A stretch of 64,000 nt of DNA from Phytophthora sp. 'mugwort' (lineage: Eukaryota; Oomycota; Peronosporomycetes; Peronosporales; Peronosporaceae). The stretch spans positions 5,704,001 to 5,768,000 of the forward strand of contig JAUCEF010000005.1 in assembly GCA_033558025.1 (NCBI GenBank), in the 5' to 3' direction. The position numbers and the translations under genes are program-made. Position 1 is the stretch's first letter; every line of letters begins with the position of its first letter. The notes below the pieces were generated by a model, which saw nothing but the letters and a program-made list of their open reading frames with translations, ran no database searches and was not told where the DNA came from. Shown here piece by piece: positions 34,316-45,519 of the stretch.

Positions 34316-35483
34316 TAAATGGTAACGTCAACAGAGTGTTGAGCACTATCGTATTCTTTTAGTCACGTTTTTTTGCCACGCTACATTCGTTGAAAAGCAT
34401 AATTTGGGCAGTCAATGACTGTCAGTCGCAGCCTGCAGTATGTGGAAGCAAGCCACTGTCCCCACAGTTGCGAGTATCTCCTGGAGTGCTTCCCTCCAAA
34501 TTTACAAAATTTAAGTACCGTTTAGACTTTGTGGCACTAAATTTAAGTACCGTTTAGACTTTGCGCTCGTTCTACGATACCCAAGACTTCTAGGAATGGT
34601 ATTACCAACCGACGTGGCTTAACTGGCGGTTCAATCTTTAGATTGACCAGACCGTATTAAGCGTTGAGAAAACCCTAGGACTTACAGTACTAACTTGCCT
34701 TATCAGAACTGCGCTGGTCATAGCATGTCTCGTATAGCATGGAAGATCACGGTATTATTCTACATTTCGGGGCCTCGTGTCTCCTCTGCTAATTCAGATT
34801 GGAATGCCAACTAGCTAGTCGATGCGTCTTCATCTGCACCTCAGGATGTTGCTATTTTACCATTAGAAAGAGGTTGCTCTACCGTGGCAAAAAAACTCAC
34901 CGATGGGCCGCCCTGTAGCTACTTGAGAGAAGCTCGGACCACAGTGCTTCCTGGCAAGAATATTGGCATATATTATTTGCCAACGTTGAAAGAGATTGCA
35001 TACTTAAGTAAGTCATTGTTGCAATCGTATTTAACAGAGATTATTGTGAAAACCGACCAATATGACCAGCTCGGTTAGGCCGTTTTGGATGGGTAGAAAT
35101 ATATACTAAAACAAGGTAGAAGAAAATTTAAACCAGAGTTCTGGATGTAAAACGTCCATTGAGCAAATCTAAAGCATAGGACACCACGAGCTTTTACAGC
35201 TCCGCTATTAAAATAGCCTTGCGCGGATCGAGTCTCGAATGAGCCAATACTGGGCCCCAAATGAAGACATTTTCATTCCTAACAGACTTGAGAGATGCAT
35301 ACGTATTCATTTTACGCTTTTTGAATCGTAGTACGTTTAGTTATTCATTCTTAAATGATAATAGCGACATTGACATCGTTTATATATATAGCGATGACCA
35401 CGAATGTCCAGTATTAAATGGGCATTCGAAACGATTTGACGCTAAATCCACGGCAACATGTGATATATGAACAGGGATTGGGA
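34316..35483. other. Gap with a 32-bp-period duplication
   Basis: No gene recognised. AAATTTAAGTACCGTTTAGA plus five further bases occurs at 34507-34531 and again exactly at 34539-34563. A 64-codon plus-strand frame at 34884-35078 shows no known motif. Confidence 0.5.
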
Positions 35484-37384
35484 TACCCGTCGAGGGCATA
35501 TGAATTTGTATACAGCGCCCTAAAAACATGTATCGTGCGGCGGATATTATACATTTCTCCCTGCCGTGCCAATGCATCATTACGGGCGAACATCGACTAG
35601 TGTACCCCGGTAAGCTTACACGGTGGCATACTCGCTGAGTACAAATGGATAGTTATTTGTTGCCTCGCTCCGTTACGCTAGATAAATCTACAAGCTGAGA
35701 TTGACAAAACTCATATATCTGTCGTACAGGTAGCACTAGCTCGTCACCTTTGCCGCCTGCCGATTCGCTCTGGCTGCTTCTGATCTCTTGAATCACTTCC
35801 ATTGTCAGTCGGCCCACTCCGAATTCGCGCTCGACATCACTGTTCATCTCTGGGGTAAACTCCTCGAACGTTTGCGGCAAGTGAGAAATCCGTGCACGCC
35901 AAAGCCTAGACTTGATCAAAGCGAACACCTCTTCAAGAGGGTTAAAAAAAACGGAGAGTAGATCGGTAGAAACTCAACCTTGACAAATTGTGACACTGCC
36001 TCGCCTTCAAAGAAGTCGGTAATAATGGAGCGGTGATGCATGCTTGCATTGTCCACTACGAATGCGCGTTTATGCCGTCTCGAAACGGGAACTTGAGTCA
36101 TGTAACTAGTCAGCATCTGCTTCATAAAATCTAGAATAATCTCAGCGGTAGTGCTGCCTTCGACCACCTCGAAATGCAGCACACAAAAAGCAGGCGAGGC
36201 AGCGAGCAGTAGGGTCACGTGATCGGGGTGATCCGTGTAGAATTCATCCGGGGCTGTTGGTATCCATCCTGCAATCGATCATGCCTTCCGCTTTGTCTGC
36301 CGCGTCAGCTTCATCTCATCGTAGTAGATTGCTTCGTAAAGCGTGTTTTGGCCATTTGTCGGCATTGACGACGCATATTTGAAGCGCTTTTCAATAGCGC
36401 GCTCGGAATTGCGCTCCCTCGAGAAGCGTCGAAAGTTGCCCAGTCGAAACCCAGCTGCTTCCCTAAATACTTGCATACCGTCTTCTTCGCTACCTTCTCA
36501 TTGAAGGTCAGTAAAATGAAAGCAGCGGTATTTTCCAAAGAGGTAGTATTACACAGAAACTGGAACCTTGCAGCTACGAAGATCATCTTTTTCGCGTGTA
36601 AGTCGTCACTTCCGACCGCGGTGTTCAACCCGATCCAATGCATTACGCTGGCGAAAATGCCGCCTACGTTGTTCCCAACCGCTCAGTAATCGAGCGCTGA
36701 GTCTCAGAGCCACCCAGCGCCAATATCACCCGATGGTCGGCGTCGCTCAAACGGGATTTCTTGGCTCCATAGCCAGCGACCCGGCGAAATTTTCGCGCGT
36801 CAGCGTCGGAAAGGACCACATTCTGGCCAGCCTAAACACGGACGCGAAGATGATCCAGACGCTGTGTTTCTGCATCTTTCATGGCAGTCATGCGCTCGTA
36901 GCGCTCAAGTGTCTTTTCTGCTTGGCATGTTGGCATGCACGCGCGAGCTCTTCTATCTGACGGCGACCTCGCAGGAGAGCAAGCCGGCGCGCAGTCGCAG
37001 TTTGCTTCTCTAAGCGCCGTTGGCGCCGCGTCTCCGCCAGAAGCGCAGCACGAGATTGTAGCTGAATCCATTGTAGTGCAGGATCGATGGCTGCGGAGGG
37101 ATCCAGGCGGGGAAGACGAGAAGGAAGTTCTCGAGGGCGTCCTCCTGGTATTGTGGGGTGGCTTGGCTTGTTTGCTTGGGTGTGGCTGTTTTGGTTTTGC
37201 GACTTCGCTTCTAGAAGAAAACTGTGGAGGTAGTGCCATCACGGCAGTGTCATCGCTGGCTTTTGCTTTGGGACATGTGCGGCTTGCAATGCATTTATTT
37301 TCATCCCAGTTCAAACGTATAATATCCGCCGCACGATACAGTTTTTTAGGGCGCTGTATACAAATTCATTCGCCCTCGACGGTA
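35484..37384 (-). mobile_element. Tc1/mariner-like element with long TIRs
   Basis: Inverted repeats of at least 68 bp at 35484-35552 and 37317-37384 agree at about 63 positions (shared core TGAATTTGTATACAGCGCCC and GTATCGTGCGGCGGATATTA). They bracket a decayed DDE transposase on the minus strand. The true ends may lie slightly further out, as ATATATAAACAG-like sequence also recurs outside. Confidence 0.8.
35653..37314 (-). pseudogene. Tc1/mariner-type DDE transposase, decayed
   Basis: Minus-strand blocks: 36832-37314 (Pro/Arg-rich N terminus), 36311-36643 (NEKVAKKTVCKYLGKQLGF), 36279-36476 (YEAIYYDEMKLTRQTKRKA, first catalytic Asp), 35916-36218 (RAFVVDNASMHHRSII, second Asp; then VEFLPIYSPFF) and 35653-35928 (FALIKSRLWRARISHLPQTF). 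The LPxYSPxxNPxE signature of this superfamily is split by a frameshift near 35930. Frames change at least three times. The TIRs at 35484 and 37384 confirm the element. Confidence 0.8.
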
Positions 37385-37593
37385 CAACAAATCGGACTGA
37401 CGTTCTGTTTATATATAATAAAAAGGGCTACGTCGTATATAGAGAGAGCCTAAATCGGCTACAATAGCGGAAATTTGTGTAGAAACACAATGCACGTACT
37501 GTACTGTAATAGATTAAAGAAGGATACGCGTAACCCCTGCTGGGGCATACTTAAGTAATCTTTTAGCTTATCACAACCGCACATCGCTCAGAG

Positions 37594-38146
37594 ATGGCAG
37601 AGGCGGCGCGCGAGTTGCGTCCGTTGTACAAGAAGTTGCTGCGTTTGGCGCAGAGTCTGCCAGAGCCTAAGCGTCAGACGTCGCTTGACCAGATCCGCCA
37701 CGAGTTCCGCAGCCACGGAGACCTAGCGGACCCCAAGGAGTGCGTCATGATTGTATGTCTGCCGAGCCTCCTCTGGTCCGATCTAACTGTCTTGTGCTCA
37801 CTGCCCTTCATCAGGATCTCGGCGCTCATCCAGCGCGCGCAGTCGTCACTCGGCTTCCTGAAGATCGTAACACCCCGCGCCGAGTCCAGTGAGTGCCGCG
37901 GACTCTCCTGCTCCTCCTTTGCTGGCTGACCTGACACCCTTTGTGTCCTTCGCAGATACGGGCGTACAACGCTTCATCTACCGCAACGGACAACGCGTCA
38001 ACGCCGCCGAGTTCGAGGCCAAAGGTGAGGAGAACGCGCGCTGGAAGACACAGGACATGGAGGCGGGCTTTAAGCGTCACCACCAGCTGCTACGTCGCCA
38101 GTATTTCCTGGACCGCAAGAGCGGCCCGCCGCGCCCCATTTTCTAG
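37594..38146 (+). CDS. LYR-motif mitochondrial assembly protein
   Basis: Three exons: 37594-37739, 37815-37888 and 37956-38146, with introns of 75 bp (GTGCGT...CAG) and 67 bp (GTGAGT...CAG). They join in phase to 136 residues. I chose the first donor (37740) rather than the GTATGT 14 bases later because only it restores the frame DPKE-ISALIQRAQSSLGFLK. The N terminus carries LYKKLLRLA (Leu-Tyr-Lys, the LYR motif) with a downstream Arg/Phe pattern typical of Complex1_LYR proteins, which bind acyl-ACP and help assemble mitochondrial respiratory or Fe-S proteins. The C-terminal part (FIYRNGQRVNAAEFEAKGEE) is basic and charged. The exact member of the family is not fixed. Convergent with the next gene. 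Confidence 0.8.
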
Positions 38147-38297
38147 TCACAGAACTTCAAATCCATACAGCCACTGACACGCATAAGGGAGGAGAATTGT
38201 CTATTAAGAGTTTTTATGCAGAGTTTTAGTGGAGAAAGGAGAGGAGATGCCCATCGAGTTATGTTTACTGCCGCAGCTGCTGCTATTGTAGACCTCA

Positions 38298-39353
38298 CTA
38301 GAAGAGTCTCGGGCCGGCACGCAGCGTCGCTGAAGCCTGTTTGGTCTGCATTTCCACACGCGCAGTGACGTTCGACAGCTGGTGCTCGATGCGCTCGATC
38401 TGCTGCGTGCTGCGACCGGCCTCGCCATTCAACAGCTCCGCCTGCACCTCGAGCTCTCCGAGGGCTTGTGCTAGCCGCTCCAAGTCACTGACATCAGCAT
38501 CGCTATTGCTTTCGATGGCACGTGGAAGACGGGAGGGACTAGTGCCACTAGACGGCTGCGAGCGCTGAGGTGAGGTCCCGTTTGAGCCGCCGGTGGACTT
38601 CGGGCGCGAGTCGTCTGAGAAGAGATGCAGGGTGGGGTTCTTGAGACGGCGCAGCAATTTTTCACCGAAGTCGAGATCGCGGTCGATGGCACTCAAATTC
38701 TGCTCGATGGTGTCAAGCTTCTCCCCTTGGACTACAATCTCGTTGCAAGCCTCTCGACCGACAAGTTTGGCAGCTTCGATCTCGCGTAGCGCTTCCGAGA
38801 GCAGCTCATCCTTGCTTTTCACCAGTGTCTGCATCTGCTTCTGGGGTGATATGGCTGGTTGGGGGGACAACGAGACGCTGAAGCCAAAGAGATTCTTCTT
38901 GTTTGGACTCACGCTCTCGTCGATCGCCTGACGGGTGAGTTGACGCTTAGCACTCAGTGCATTGCGGGCGACTTCGAGCCATTTGTTGCGATCGGCTAAC
39001 GTCTCCACGAACACGTCGAGCTCAACGTATCCCTTCTTGGGGGCGTGTCCGACCATTTTAAAGCCGAACGGTTTCTCAGCAGCTCCCATGACGCCTACAA
39101 CGTACTCATGGGGATCAATGCTCGACAGGTAGAAACTCCCTTTAGGTGCAGATGGCTCCCCCGCGGGTGGGTAACATGCAGTGCGACTTTCATAGTACGA
39201 GACCTGCAGGTTGGATCCATCAAGGGCAAGAAATCGCACGCGCCAGGACTTGCGGAAATGACCGCGTTTGGTCACGTAGCCTTCGCACGACGTGGGTCGT
39301 GCCTTGTCACCTGATGTCGTTGCACCACGCTCAGGCACCCGCAAGATGTTCAT
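38298..39353 (-). CDS. PH domain plus SNAP-25-like (Qb+Qc) SNARE protein
   Basis: A 351-residue intronless frame starting at the ATG at 39353 (the frame above has only non-ATG starts). Residues about 22-130 form a pleckstrin-homology domain: CEGYVTKRGHFRKSWRVRFL, then LQVSYYES, and a final helix ADRNKWLEVARNAL with its Trp. After a linker come two SNARE-type heptad coiled coils. Residues about 180-240 (EALREIEAAKLVGREACNEI, EKLDTIEQNLSAIDRDL) resemble a Qb motif. The last 60 residues (ELLNGEAGRSTQQIERIEHQ) resemble a Qc motif. Together they match the Qbc SNAP-25/29 class that drives membrane fusion. The PH domain would supply phosphoinositide membrane targeting, since no transmembrane segment or Cys palmitoylation cluster is visible. 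Start codons of this gene and the next lie 188 bp apart, divergently. Confidence 0.75.
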   Translation of the reverse strand: MNILRVPERGATTSGDKARPTSCEGYVTKRGHFRKSWRVRFLALDGSNLQVSYYESRTACYPPAGEPSAPKGSFYLSSIDPHEYVVGVMGAAEKPFGFKMVGHAPKKGYVELDVFVETLADRNKWLEVARNALSAKRQLTRQAIDESVSPNKKNLFGFSVSLSPQPAISPQKQMQTLVKSKDELLSEALREIEAAKLVGREACNEIVVQGEKLDTIEQNLSAIDRDLDFGEKLLRRLKNPTLHLFSDDSRPKSTGGSNGTSPQRSQPSSGTSPSRLPRAIESNSDADVSDLERLAQALGELEVQAELLNGEAGRSTQQIERIEHQLSNVTARVEMQTKQASATLRAGPRLF

Positions 39354-39541
39354 GTTGAGACACAAAAGCAAACTTTGTAGTGAGGATTAGCACCAACAAT
39401 GTCTTTTATGAGTGAGGCGAGTAGACTGTGTCGGTCTCCCTATTAATATATCGGTGCCGGTAGACAAGCAAAGCGCGTCTAGTTAGAGCTGCTTGCCACT
39501 TTGGCTCTCTTTGACGGTGAGTCCCCAACTGAGCTGGTAAG
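39354..39541. promoter_or_regulatory. Shared divergent promoter region
   Basis: The 188 bp between the start codons of the PH-SNARE gene (minus) and the IQCH-like gene (plus) must hold both core promoters and 5' leaders. I see no convincing TATA box. TTGCCACTTTGGC near 39490 is a possible initiator-like sequence, weakly supported. Confidence 0.4.
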
Positions 39542-42500
39542 ATGGAGAAAGTACAGCAACAACATCACGTAGAGGATGTGGGAAGGCTGCTGTTACAGAC
39601 ACAGGAGCAGCTACGCGTCATGCGAGAGCATATGACGGCTGCGGCGGCGGCCGTGGAGGCCAACGCATCACCAATGCGACATAGTTCAGTAGTGACAACA
39701 GCCGAGGTGCAGGCCTTCAACGCTATCTTGCAGCAGACCGAGGCGGAACTCCGGGCCAAAGCGGAGCTCGTGCTCAATGGCATGGTCAACAGTAGCAGCA
39801 ATGTGCTACCCAATCAAAGTCAGAGCGGGACTCTTCTTCCTGCTGTCACGGTTGCGGCTCCTCCATCGGTACAACATCGAAGTGGATACTACATTGGAGC
39901 ATGCAAGCCTAGACTTACACGTCGAATGAACGCGAGCTCAATCCCCATCGAGTTTTTTCGAGAGGTAAGTGTTTTCATCACGTCGAGAACTGAAACTTCT
40001 TGACCTCCACACTGACTTTGTGTGTGTGTACTCATAGCAATTTCGAAATAACAGCGTTGAAGTGCGGCAGTCTGTGATGCCATCACCTCAGCATTGGCAA
40101 CGGCACCTCGGAATTCAGCATGGTCGTCTCATACGTAAGAAAACCATCCAACACTGTCGTCTTTTACCTAGTGTCAACAAAGCCGACCCCAGTGCACCTA
40201 CACCTGAACTGCGCGAGGAGGATGCCAAGCATGGCGTTTTAAACTTGGTGACGCGTGGTTTTTTACCAGCATATGCAGATCTGACTCCAGCCTTTGCAGG
40301 ACCCAATGACATAAAAAACGATAGCTCTGGTGGCGGTGTCATGAAGCACCGTGCGACCCGAATCTACGATCGGTCCGAGCAACCGGCGCGGCCGACGCCA
40401 TTCACACAGTCCACGGGCTATAATCTTGCAGCCTTGAAGTTTGATCTTCGTACACCACCGACACCCGCACCATCTGCACCCGAAGCTACCACCACCACGA
40501 GAAGACGGGGCTCGGCTGTGCAAGGCCCCAACCGAGTTACTGTGTCTTTCCCGGAATCCGGCAAAGTTGACAATAATGGTGGAAGATCTGCTCATCAGAC
40601 GTCGTTAGTATCAGCTGCAGTCGCTGCCTTCACGAACCAAGGAGACGAGATGGAGAACAATCTAGATCGCTTTAGTGACCAACCGGACGACGACGTCTCT
40701 GATCCGGAGCATGAGAACAACGAAAATGAGAAGGACGAAGAGGCTGCGATGGAGGAACTGGGAGCCAATGTCGATAAAATCCGTGGCTACAACGAGCTGT
40801 TGGACGCGTACAGTTTACACCAGTTTTTGATCCACAAGGGGCGGACGATGCGAGATACTCCCGAGTTTATTTCCTTCCGCCGGGTTGCACAGGAGCTTTG
40901 GGGGAGTGTTGAAGAGGCTCTACGAGCTCTGGAGATACTGCTTATGCAGTATTTTGTACCATTGGCTTATATCGATGGGCAACGATTGGTCTCTCTCGCA
41001 GCTACAGGTCAACCTCGATTTTCGAAGCGTGAACTGTTATACTGTATCGTGAACGAAGAGCAGGTTATGACAGTATTGCGACGTCCAGGTCAGCGATATA
41101 AAGGACGAGATCGCAAACGCCGTGCTGCTACCACAATCCAGGCCTGTGTTCGTATGTGGTCGGTCCGTCGCCGGTATACTCGATCACGTGCCAGCGATAT
41201 CAATGCGACTAAAATTCAGCTTACATGGCGTGCTTACAGCTCCCACGCTGCTCTCACTCTTCGATTGCGACAAGCTCGACGAGAACAGCTCGAGAAATGG
41301 GAAGCACGTATGCACAGGTTAAAGTCTCAATGGGCACAGATTGCAGGCCGTCGGCGTGTTGTGGTTCACGTGCCGTCCTTATCACTTGGTGAACATTCCC
41401 GTCTCAATGCTGAGAACTTCGCAGTGCAGCAGAATCTTCAACTTACCCGAATCTGCGCCGCCGCACTGGATTCGCACGTCGATTTGCTCGTATATGTGTC
41501 GCCTTTCGAGCTCACGGCGGATGTTTCACAGTATTTCCTTAAATTGCTACAGCTTAGTGGCCTTGGAGACAGTCGACCTCGTGTCAAGTTGGTCTTTCCG
41601 GAACAAGCTGCACGCTTTCCAGCCCATTTCTCCCTTTCCTCGTTGCTGCTTTACTCGCCTCATTGTCTCCGCCGTATTCGACACTATACCGCTGACAAAG
41701 AGGCATATCTCGTCATGGGGTTACCCGGTGCAGAAGATCAACGACTAGCGATGGCGCTGGATCTGCCGATCCTCGGGGCGCCACCAGCTCAAGCTCTGCC
41801 GCTGCTCACTCGCTCGGGTGGCAAGCGATTATTGATCCGAGCTGATGTTAACGTCCCTATTGGCACCTACGAGCTGTATGACGAGCACGAACTTTTCGCT
41901 GCGCTCGCCAAGCTCGCTGTCACTCACATGGAGCAGCCGAGGTGGTTGCTCAAGCTCGACTACGACCCTCTTGGTGTGGGCGAAGCGCTCGTCGACCTGT
42001 CTGGGATGCACGCGATGCGTGAGCTGCGGCGAGAAAAGCGGACGCCTGAGTATTGGCGGCAGCCGGGACCTCGTGACGCAGCGGCGAAACTGGTTCTGGC
42101 CGAGCTGGAACGTCCGAGCATGCTAGCGCGGCTTGCGACGCCCATGCACACCGAAATCTTCCCGACATGGCGAGAATTCACTGAAGCTATCGGCCATTTC
42201 GGCTGCGTCATCGAGGCTATTCCTCCCACAGCCATTGTCGCCTCATCAGAGCCACCGACAGCGGTCGTGGAACCGACTTACGTGCGTGCAAACTTGTTTG
42301 TTGACCCGGACGGCGTCGTTCACATCACTTCGACGCAGAATGTGCTTGCAACTGGCAGTGGCGGCCTCAGTCGAAAGACTGTGGCGTTCACATTTCCTCA
42401 GACGGCAGCACCTCACAAGGCAATTAAGGTGAGTTTCTGGCTAACTTGCTCGCTAAACAGTGAGTGTATTGACAACTGCCGATTCCTCTGTAGGGGGCAT

Positions 42501-43210
42501 GCAACGCGGCTGGGAAGCTGCTGGTGGAGACGAATGTCTGGGGCTACGTGAGTTTGGACTTTGTTGTCTTCCAGGATGATAAGAATAATGGAGCACCACG
42601 ACTATGGGCACTGGCCGTGCACCCGTTCCTCACGGATTCTGCTGCCAGTTTCGCATGCTTTCATCTGCTTGCTCGCGGTATGCTGGATGCCAATTCAGGG
42701 GTCTATCGAGTAGCTTCTACCACCAATTCCGTCCCAATGACCAACGCAAGTGGAGGTACGATCGATCTGCTATTGCGTGAGGCTTCGCTGGCGAAAGGTT
42801 CACTCGCAGGAGCTCCCCGCTGCTTCGTGGTGTGCTCGTACGTATTCCACCCGCATGTGACCACCATGCAGTACACTGCCTTCTTCCACGCTTGTCGACT
42901 GCACGGTGTGTGCTTCGACGTCGAACGGACTCTCGGCACACTCTTCCTGCTCGCCGACAGTCTCACGGCCGGTGTCTTTGGTGTCTTAAGTATAGGGGAG
43001 ACTACTGAAGGAGCTCTGGCATTTCTGCGCACTGCACTAGAAGTGATCGGCCGCGAGGCTGGAGCGACTAGTGACATGGCTTCATCTTCCTGTCGACCCG
43101 TCTCAGCTCGCAGTGGCAACTTTGCACAAGTTTTGTCTGCTATTCGAGCGTCCACCGGTGGCGGCAAGAGCGACAGACTCGGAAGAATGCGGCGACTACG
43201 CGGACCATGA
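39542..43210 (+). CDS. IQCH-like: IQ-motif protein H-like (IQCH) flagellar/signalling protein
   Basis: Three exons: 39542-39964, 40038-42428 and 42494-43210. The introns of 73 and 65 bp are GTAAGT...TAG and GTGAGT...TAG. Phase is kept and the product is 1176 residues, near the size of animal IQCH. An N-terminal coiled-coil-like region is followed by low-complexity sequence. An acidic stretch (EHENNENEKDEEAAMEELGA) precedes the conserved part. Two IQ calmodulin-binding motifs lie at about residues 500-540 (TTIQACVRMWSVRRRYTR, ATKIQLTWRAYSS). The C-terminal half (VVHVPSLSLGEHSRLN, LLVYVSPFELTADVSQYFLK, RLLIRADVNVPIGTYELYDE, GYVSLDFVVFQDD) is the IQCH-specific ATP-grasp-like region. IQCH is tied to sperm and other flagella in animals, so a zoospore flagellar role is likely. 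Its stop is 62 bp from that of the convergent NACHT gene. Confidence 0.8.
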
Positions 43211-43272
43211 ATCAATAACAACATCAATACTTATTTGGTTCAAAAGCCACTCGTTCCACTTACTCAATTGAT

Positions 43273-45519
43273 CTACAACTTGCCACGCTTAAGAATGCCC
43301 ACGGGTTTATAGTCCGGGTTGGCACGCGGCTGGTGACGCTCGTGCGACTTGCTTGACGCCGGGGCTCGGCTGGTTGCTCGGGATGATGCTTGGGTGTCGT
43401 CCGACGAGCTTCCCGAATGCGAGTGGCCGCTGCTCGAGCCGCTGGAGCCAGCGCGACGCATCTTGCGCAGAGCATGAAGCGCGTCGTCAATGCTGAAATA
43501 GAATTGCTCTTCAGATCGAGCAGGGTCACTCAGCCACGAGCACAGCGCAGAGCTCTCAATGCGGTACGCGCCGTGTCTTACAGCTACCAGGTCCACGAAC
43601 GAGCGACGGAGCATGCGTAGGTCTTCTGCCGTGAGCTTGAAATACTCCTTGGCTTGCTCCTCCGTCACCGGTGAGTACGGGCCTGAAGCTGCACCAACAA
43701 CCAGCTGCAGCAGCGGCTTGGCCTTACCCCAGACGCGGGCGCGACCCTGACCGAACTTGTCCTCAAAAATCTCAGCGTAGATATCGTATAATGTCTCCGG
43801 TAGTTCGTGGAGCACCTCGAGCGGTACGGCGCCTTCCTTGCTCGCTGCTGCCATACCCGGGTGGGACAGAGCCTGCTTTGTGAACTCCAGGTAGGCGAAG
43901 TTGCCACCGCTCTTCTGCTTCAGCACCTTCTTCGCCTCCGCAACGTCATCGTCGCTGAAGTTGCGAGCGATGTCGTCGGCTAGAGAGGACACGTCCGACA
44001 CGAAAGCGCCGTTCTTGGCGCTAAAGTCCAGCACAGACGACACTGGAAGACGCTTCGCAAGCTTCGACGACGGCTTTGATGACACCAAGAAGCCAACCCA
44101 CGCTGGGAGCAGCGGAATGAGCTGCGCCAAGAACTCCAGCAGCTCATTGCGACCGTTCGGTCCAGCCGAGCATTGGTCGATTCCATCCACCAGGATGAAA
44201 GTCGCGTGCATCGGCTCCTCCACAGCATTCAACGGGTCGACCAGCACTTTACCGGCAAGGAGGAATGGATCCGCCTCCTCCAACACGTACTTGAGGTTGA
44301 GTCGAGCCAGTTGGTTCTTGAAAAGAGGCAGGTTGTCCACAAGCTGGTGCACCATCGACAGCAATACGTTACGCGGGCTGCTCTTGCTCTTACGGTCAAA
44401 TTGGCAGCAATGTGCGGCCAACAGGTTGCCACGGAACTGCTGAGCCACAGTCCCACAGAACGCACTCTTGCCGGTACCTCCCTCCCCAACGACAGCCAGG
44501 AGAGAGTCGTTGCCAACGTTAAACCGAGCATCGAGCCACTCTTCGACACGAGCGAGTGCCCATGTGCGAGAACCGGGGGTCAGACCGCGAGCGTGTGCTG
44601 CGAGCTCCGACGTGAAGTCGATGAGTGGGAACATCTCGTTGATCTGCTGCGGGTTCAATGGCGTCGACAGCGCGTCGTCCGCAACCGGAGCCAGCTGTGT
44701 CAGTCTCACGCTAGCACGAGCCGCCGGCGGTGGCGTCTTGTGAAGGTTAGAGCGGGATGCTGCGAGGCGGTCGCGTGTGGCTTGCGACGTCTTGGTGGGT
44801 GTCTGGCGTGTCAGTGCCGCGCGGTCTTGAGCCGACAGCGGGTCCGACGATGAGCTCTCGGTTGATGACACGGACGGGGACGAGATGTGCTGCGATGCGG
44901 CCAACTGCGCGATGGCGCCTTTGAGCAACGCCAGCTCCTTGAGCACGTCGTAACGAGTCACGTGCAGCTCGTTCATGACCTCTCGTCGAATGGCCTTAAC
45001 CTCTTCCTTGACCTCCAGCACCTCAGTGCGAAGACGGTCAAGCTCAAAGTCTCCGTTAAAAGCGCGCGACGTGTCCATCGTGCTTTGCATCGTGGAGAAG
45101 CCATGGTATGTGGATCCCTGATTGGTGCCGACGTTGCCCGGCGTGGAGGCCGCGTAGTTGCTAGGCGTCGTGACGGAGAACTGCGAAAAGCTGCTGCTGA
45201 CGTTACTGGCCGCCGATGGCGTCACAGCGTCCTCTTGCAACGCCGAGAGCGTCATGTTATTGCCGCGCATCTGCTCCGTTGTGCGGTATTGCGGGATATC
45301 CGTGGCGTTCGTCGTGGAACGACCCGTGGTGCGACCGTAGAACATGTCTTCCACGTCGTCTGTCACGTTGACCGTATCGGCCAGTGTCGTGCTGCGGTCA
45401 AAGCGCACGGCGTCGTCCTGCGCCTGTTTGAGACGCAGCGAGTCCTCGTCCAGCGCCCAGGCGCCCTCTTTCTTGTGTAGACGCAGCTTGTTCTTAAGTC
45501 TGTGCATGGTTCCGACCAT
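43273..45519 (-). CDS. NACHT-type STAND NTPase
   Basis: A single open frame of 748 residues from the ATG at 45519; a second ATG at 45507 is also possible. The first 150 residues are Ser/Thr-rich and disordered. A coiled coil follows (LDRLRTEVLEVKEEVKAIRR and beyond, about 155-205). A second low-complexity linker precedes the NTPase. Walker A is VVGEGGTGKSAF (about residue 344) and Walker B is ATFILVDGIDQC (about 440), as in the NACHT/NLR-like STAND group. The downstream helical part (LYDIYAEIFEDKFGQGRARV and on) fits the winged-helix arm. No leucine-rich, WD or ankyrin repeats follow; the tail is Ser/His/Arg-rich. It is probably a nucleotide-driven scaffold or sensor. Its partner is unknown. 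Confidence 0.8.
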   Translation of the reverse strand: MVGTMHRLKNKLRLHKKEGAWALDEDSLRLKQAQDDAVRFDRSTTLADTVNVTDDVEDMFYGRTTGRSTTNATDIPQYRTTEQMRGNNMTLSALQEDAVTPSAASNVSSSFSQFSVTTPSNYAASTPGNVGTNQGSTYHGFSTMQSTMDTSRAFNGDFELDRLRTEVLEVKEEVKAIRREVMNELHVTRYDVLKELALLKGAIAQLAASQHISSPSVSSTESSSSDPLSAQDRAALTRQTPTKTSQATRDRLAASRSNLHKTPPPAARASVRLTQLAPVADDALSTPLNPQQINEMFPLIDFTSELAAHARGLTPGSRTWALARVEEWLDARFNVGNDSLLAVVGEGGTGKSAFCGTVAQQFRGNLLAAHCCQFDRKSKSSPRNVLLSMVHQLVDNLPLFKNQLARLNLKYVLEEADPFLLAGKVLVDPLNAVEEPMHATFILVDGIDQCSAGPNGRNELLEFLAQLIPLLPAWVGFLVSSKPSSKLAKRLPVSSVLDFSAKNGAFVSDVSSLADDIARNFSDDDVAEAKKVLKQKSGGNFAYLEFTKQALSHPGMAAASKEGAVPLEVLHELPETLYDIYAEIFEDKFGQGRARVWGKAKPLLQLVVGAASGPYSPVTEEQAKEYFKLTAEDLRMLRRSFVDLVAVRHGAYRIESSALCSWLSDPARSEEQFYFSIDDALHALRKMRRAGSSGSSSGHSHSGSSSDDTQASSRATSRAPASSKSHERHQPRANPDYKPVGILKRGKL

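Noticed and set aside
44173..45480. Long plus-strand frames opposite the NACHT gene
   Set aside because: They are antisense shadows of a GC-rich coding region; the minus-strand frame has Walker motifs and a full-length ORF.
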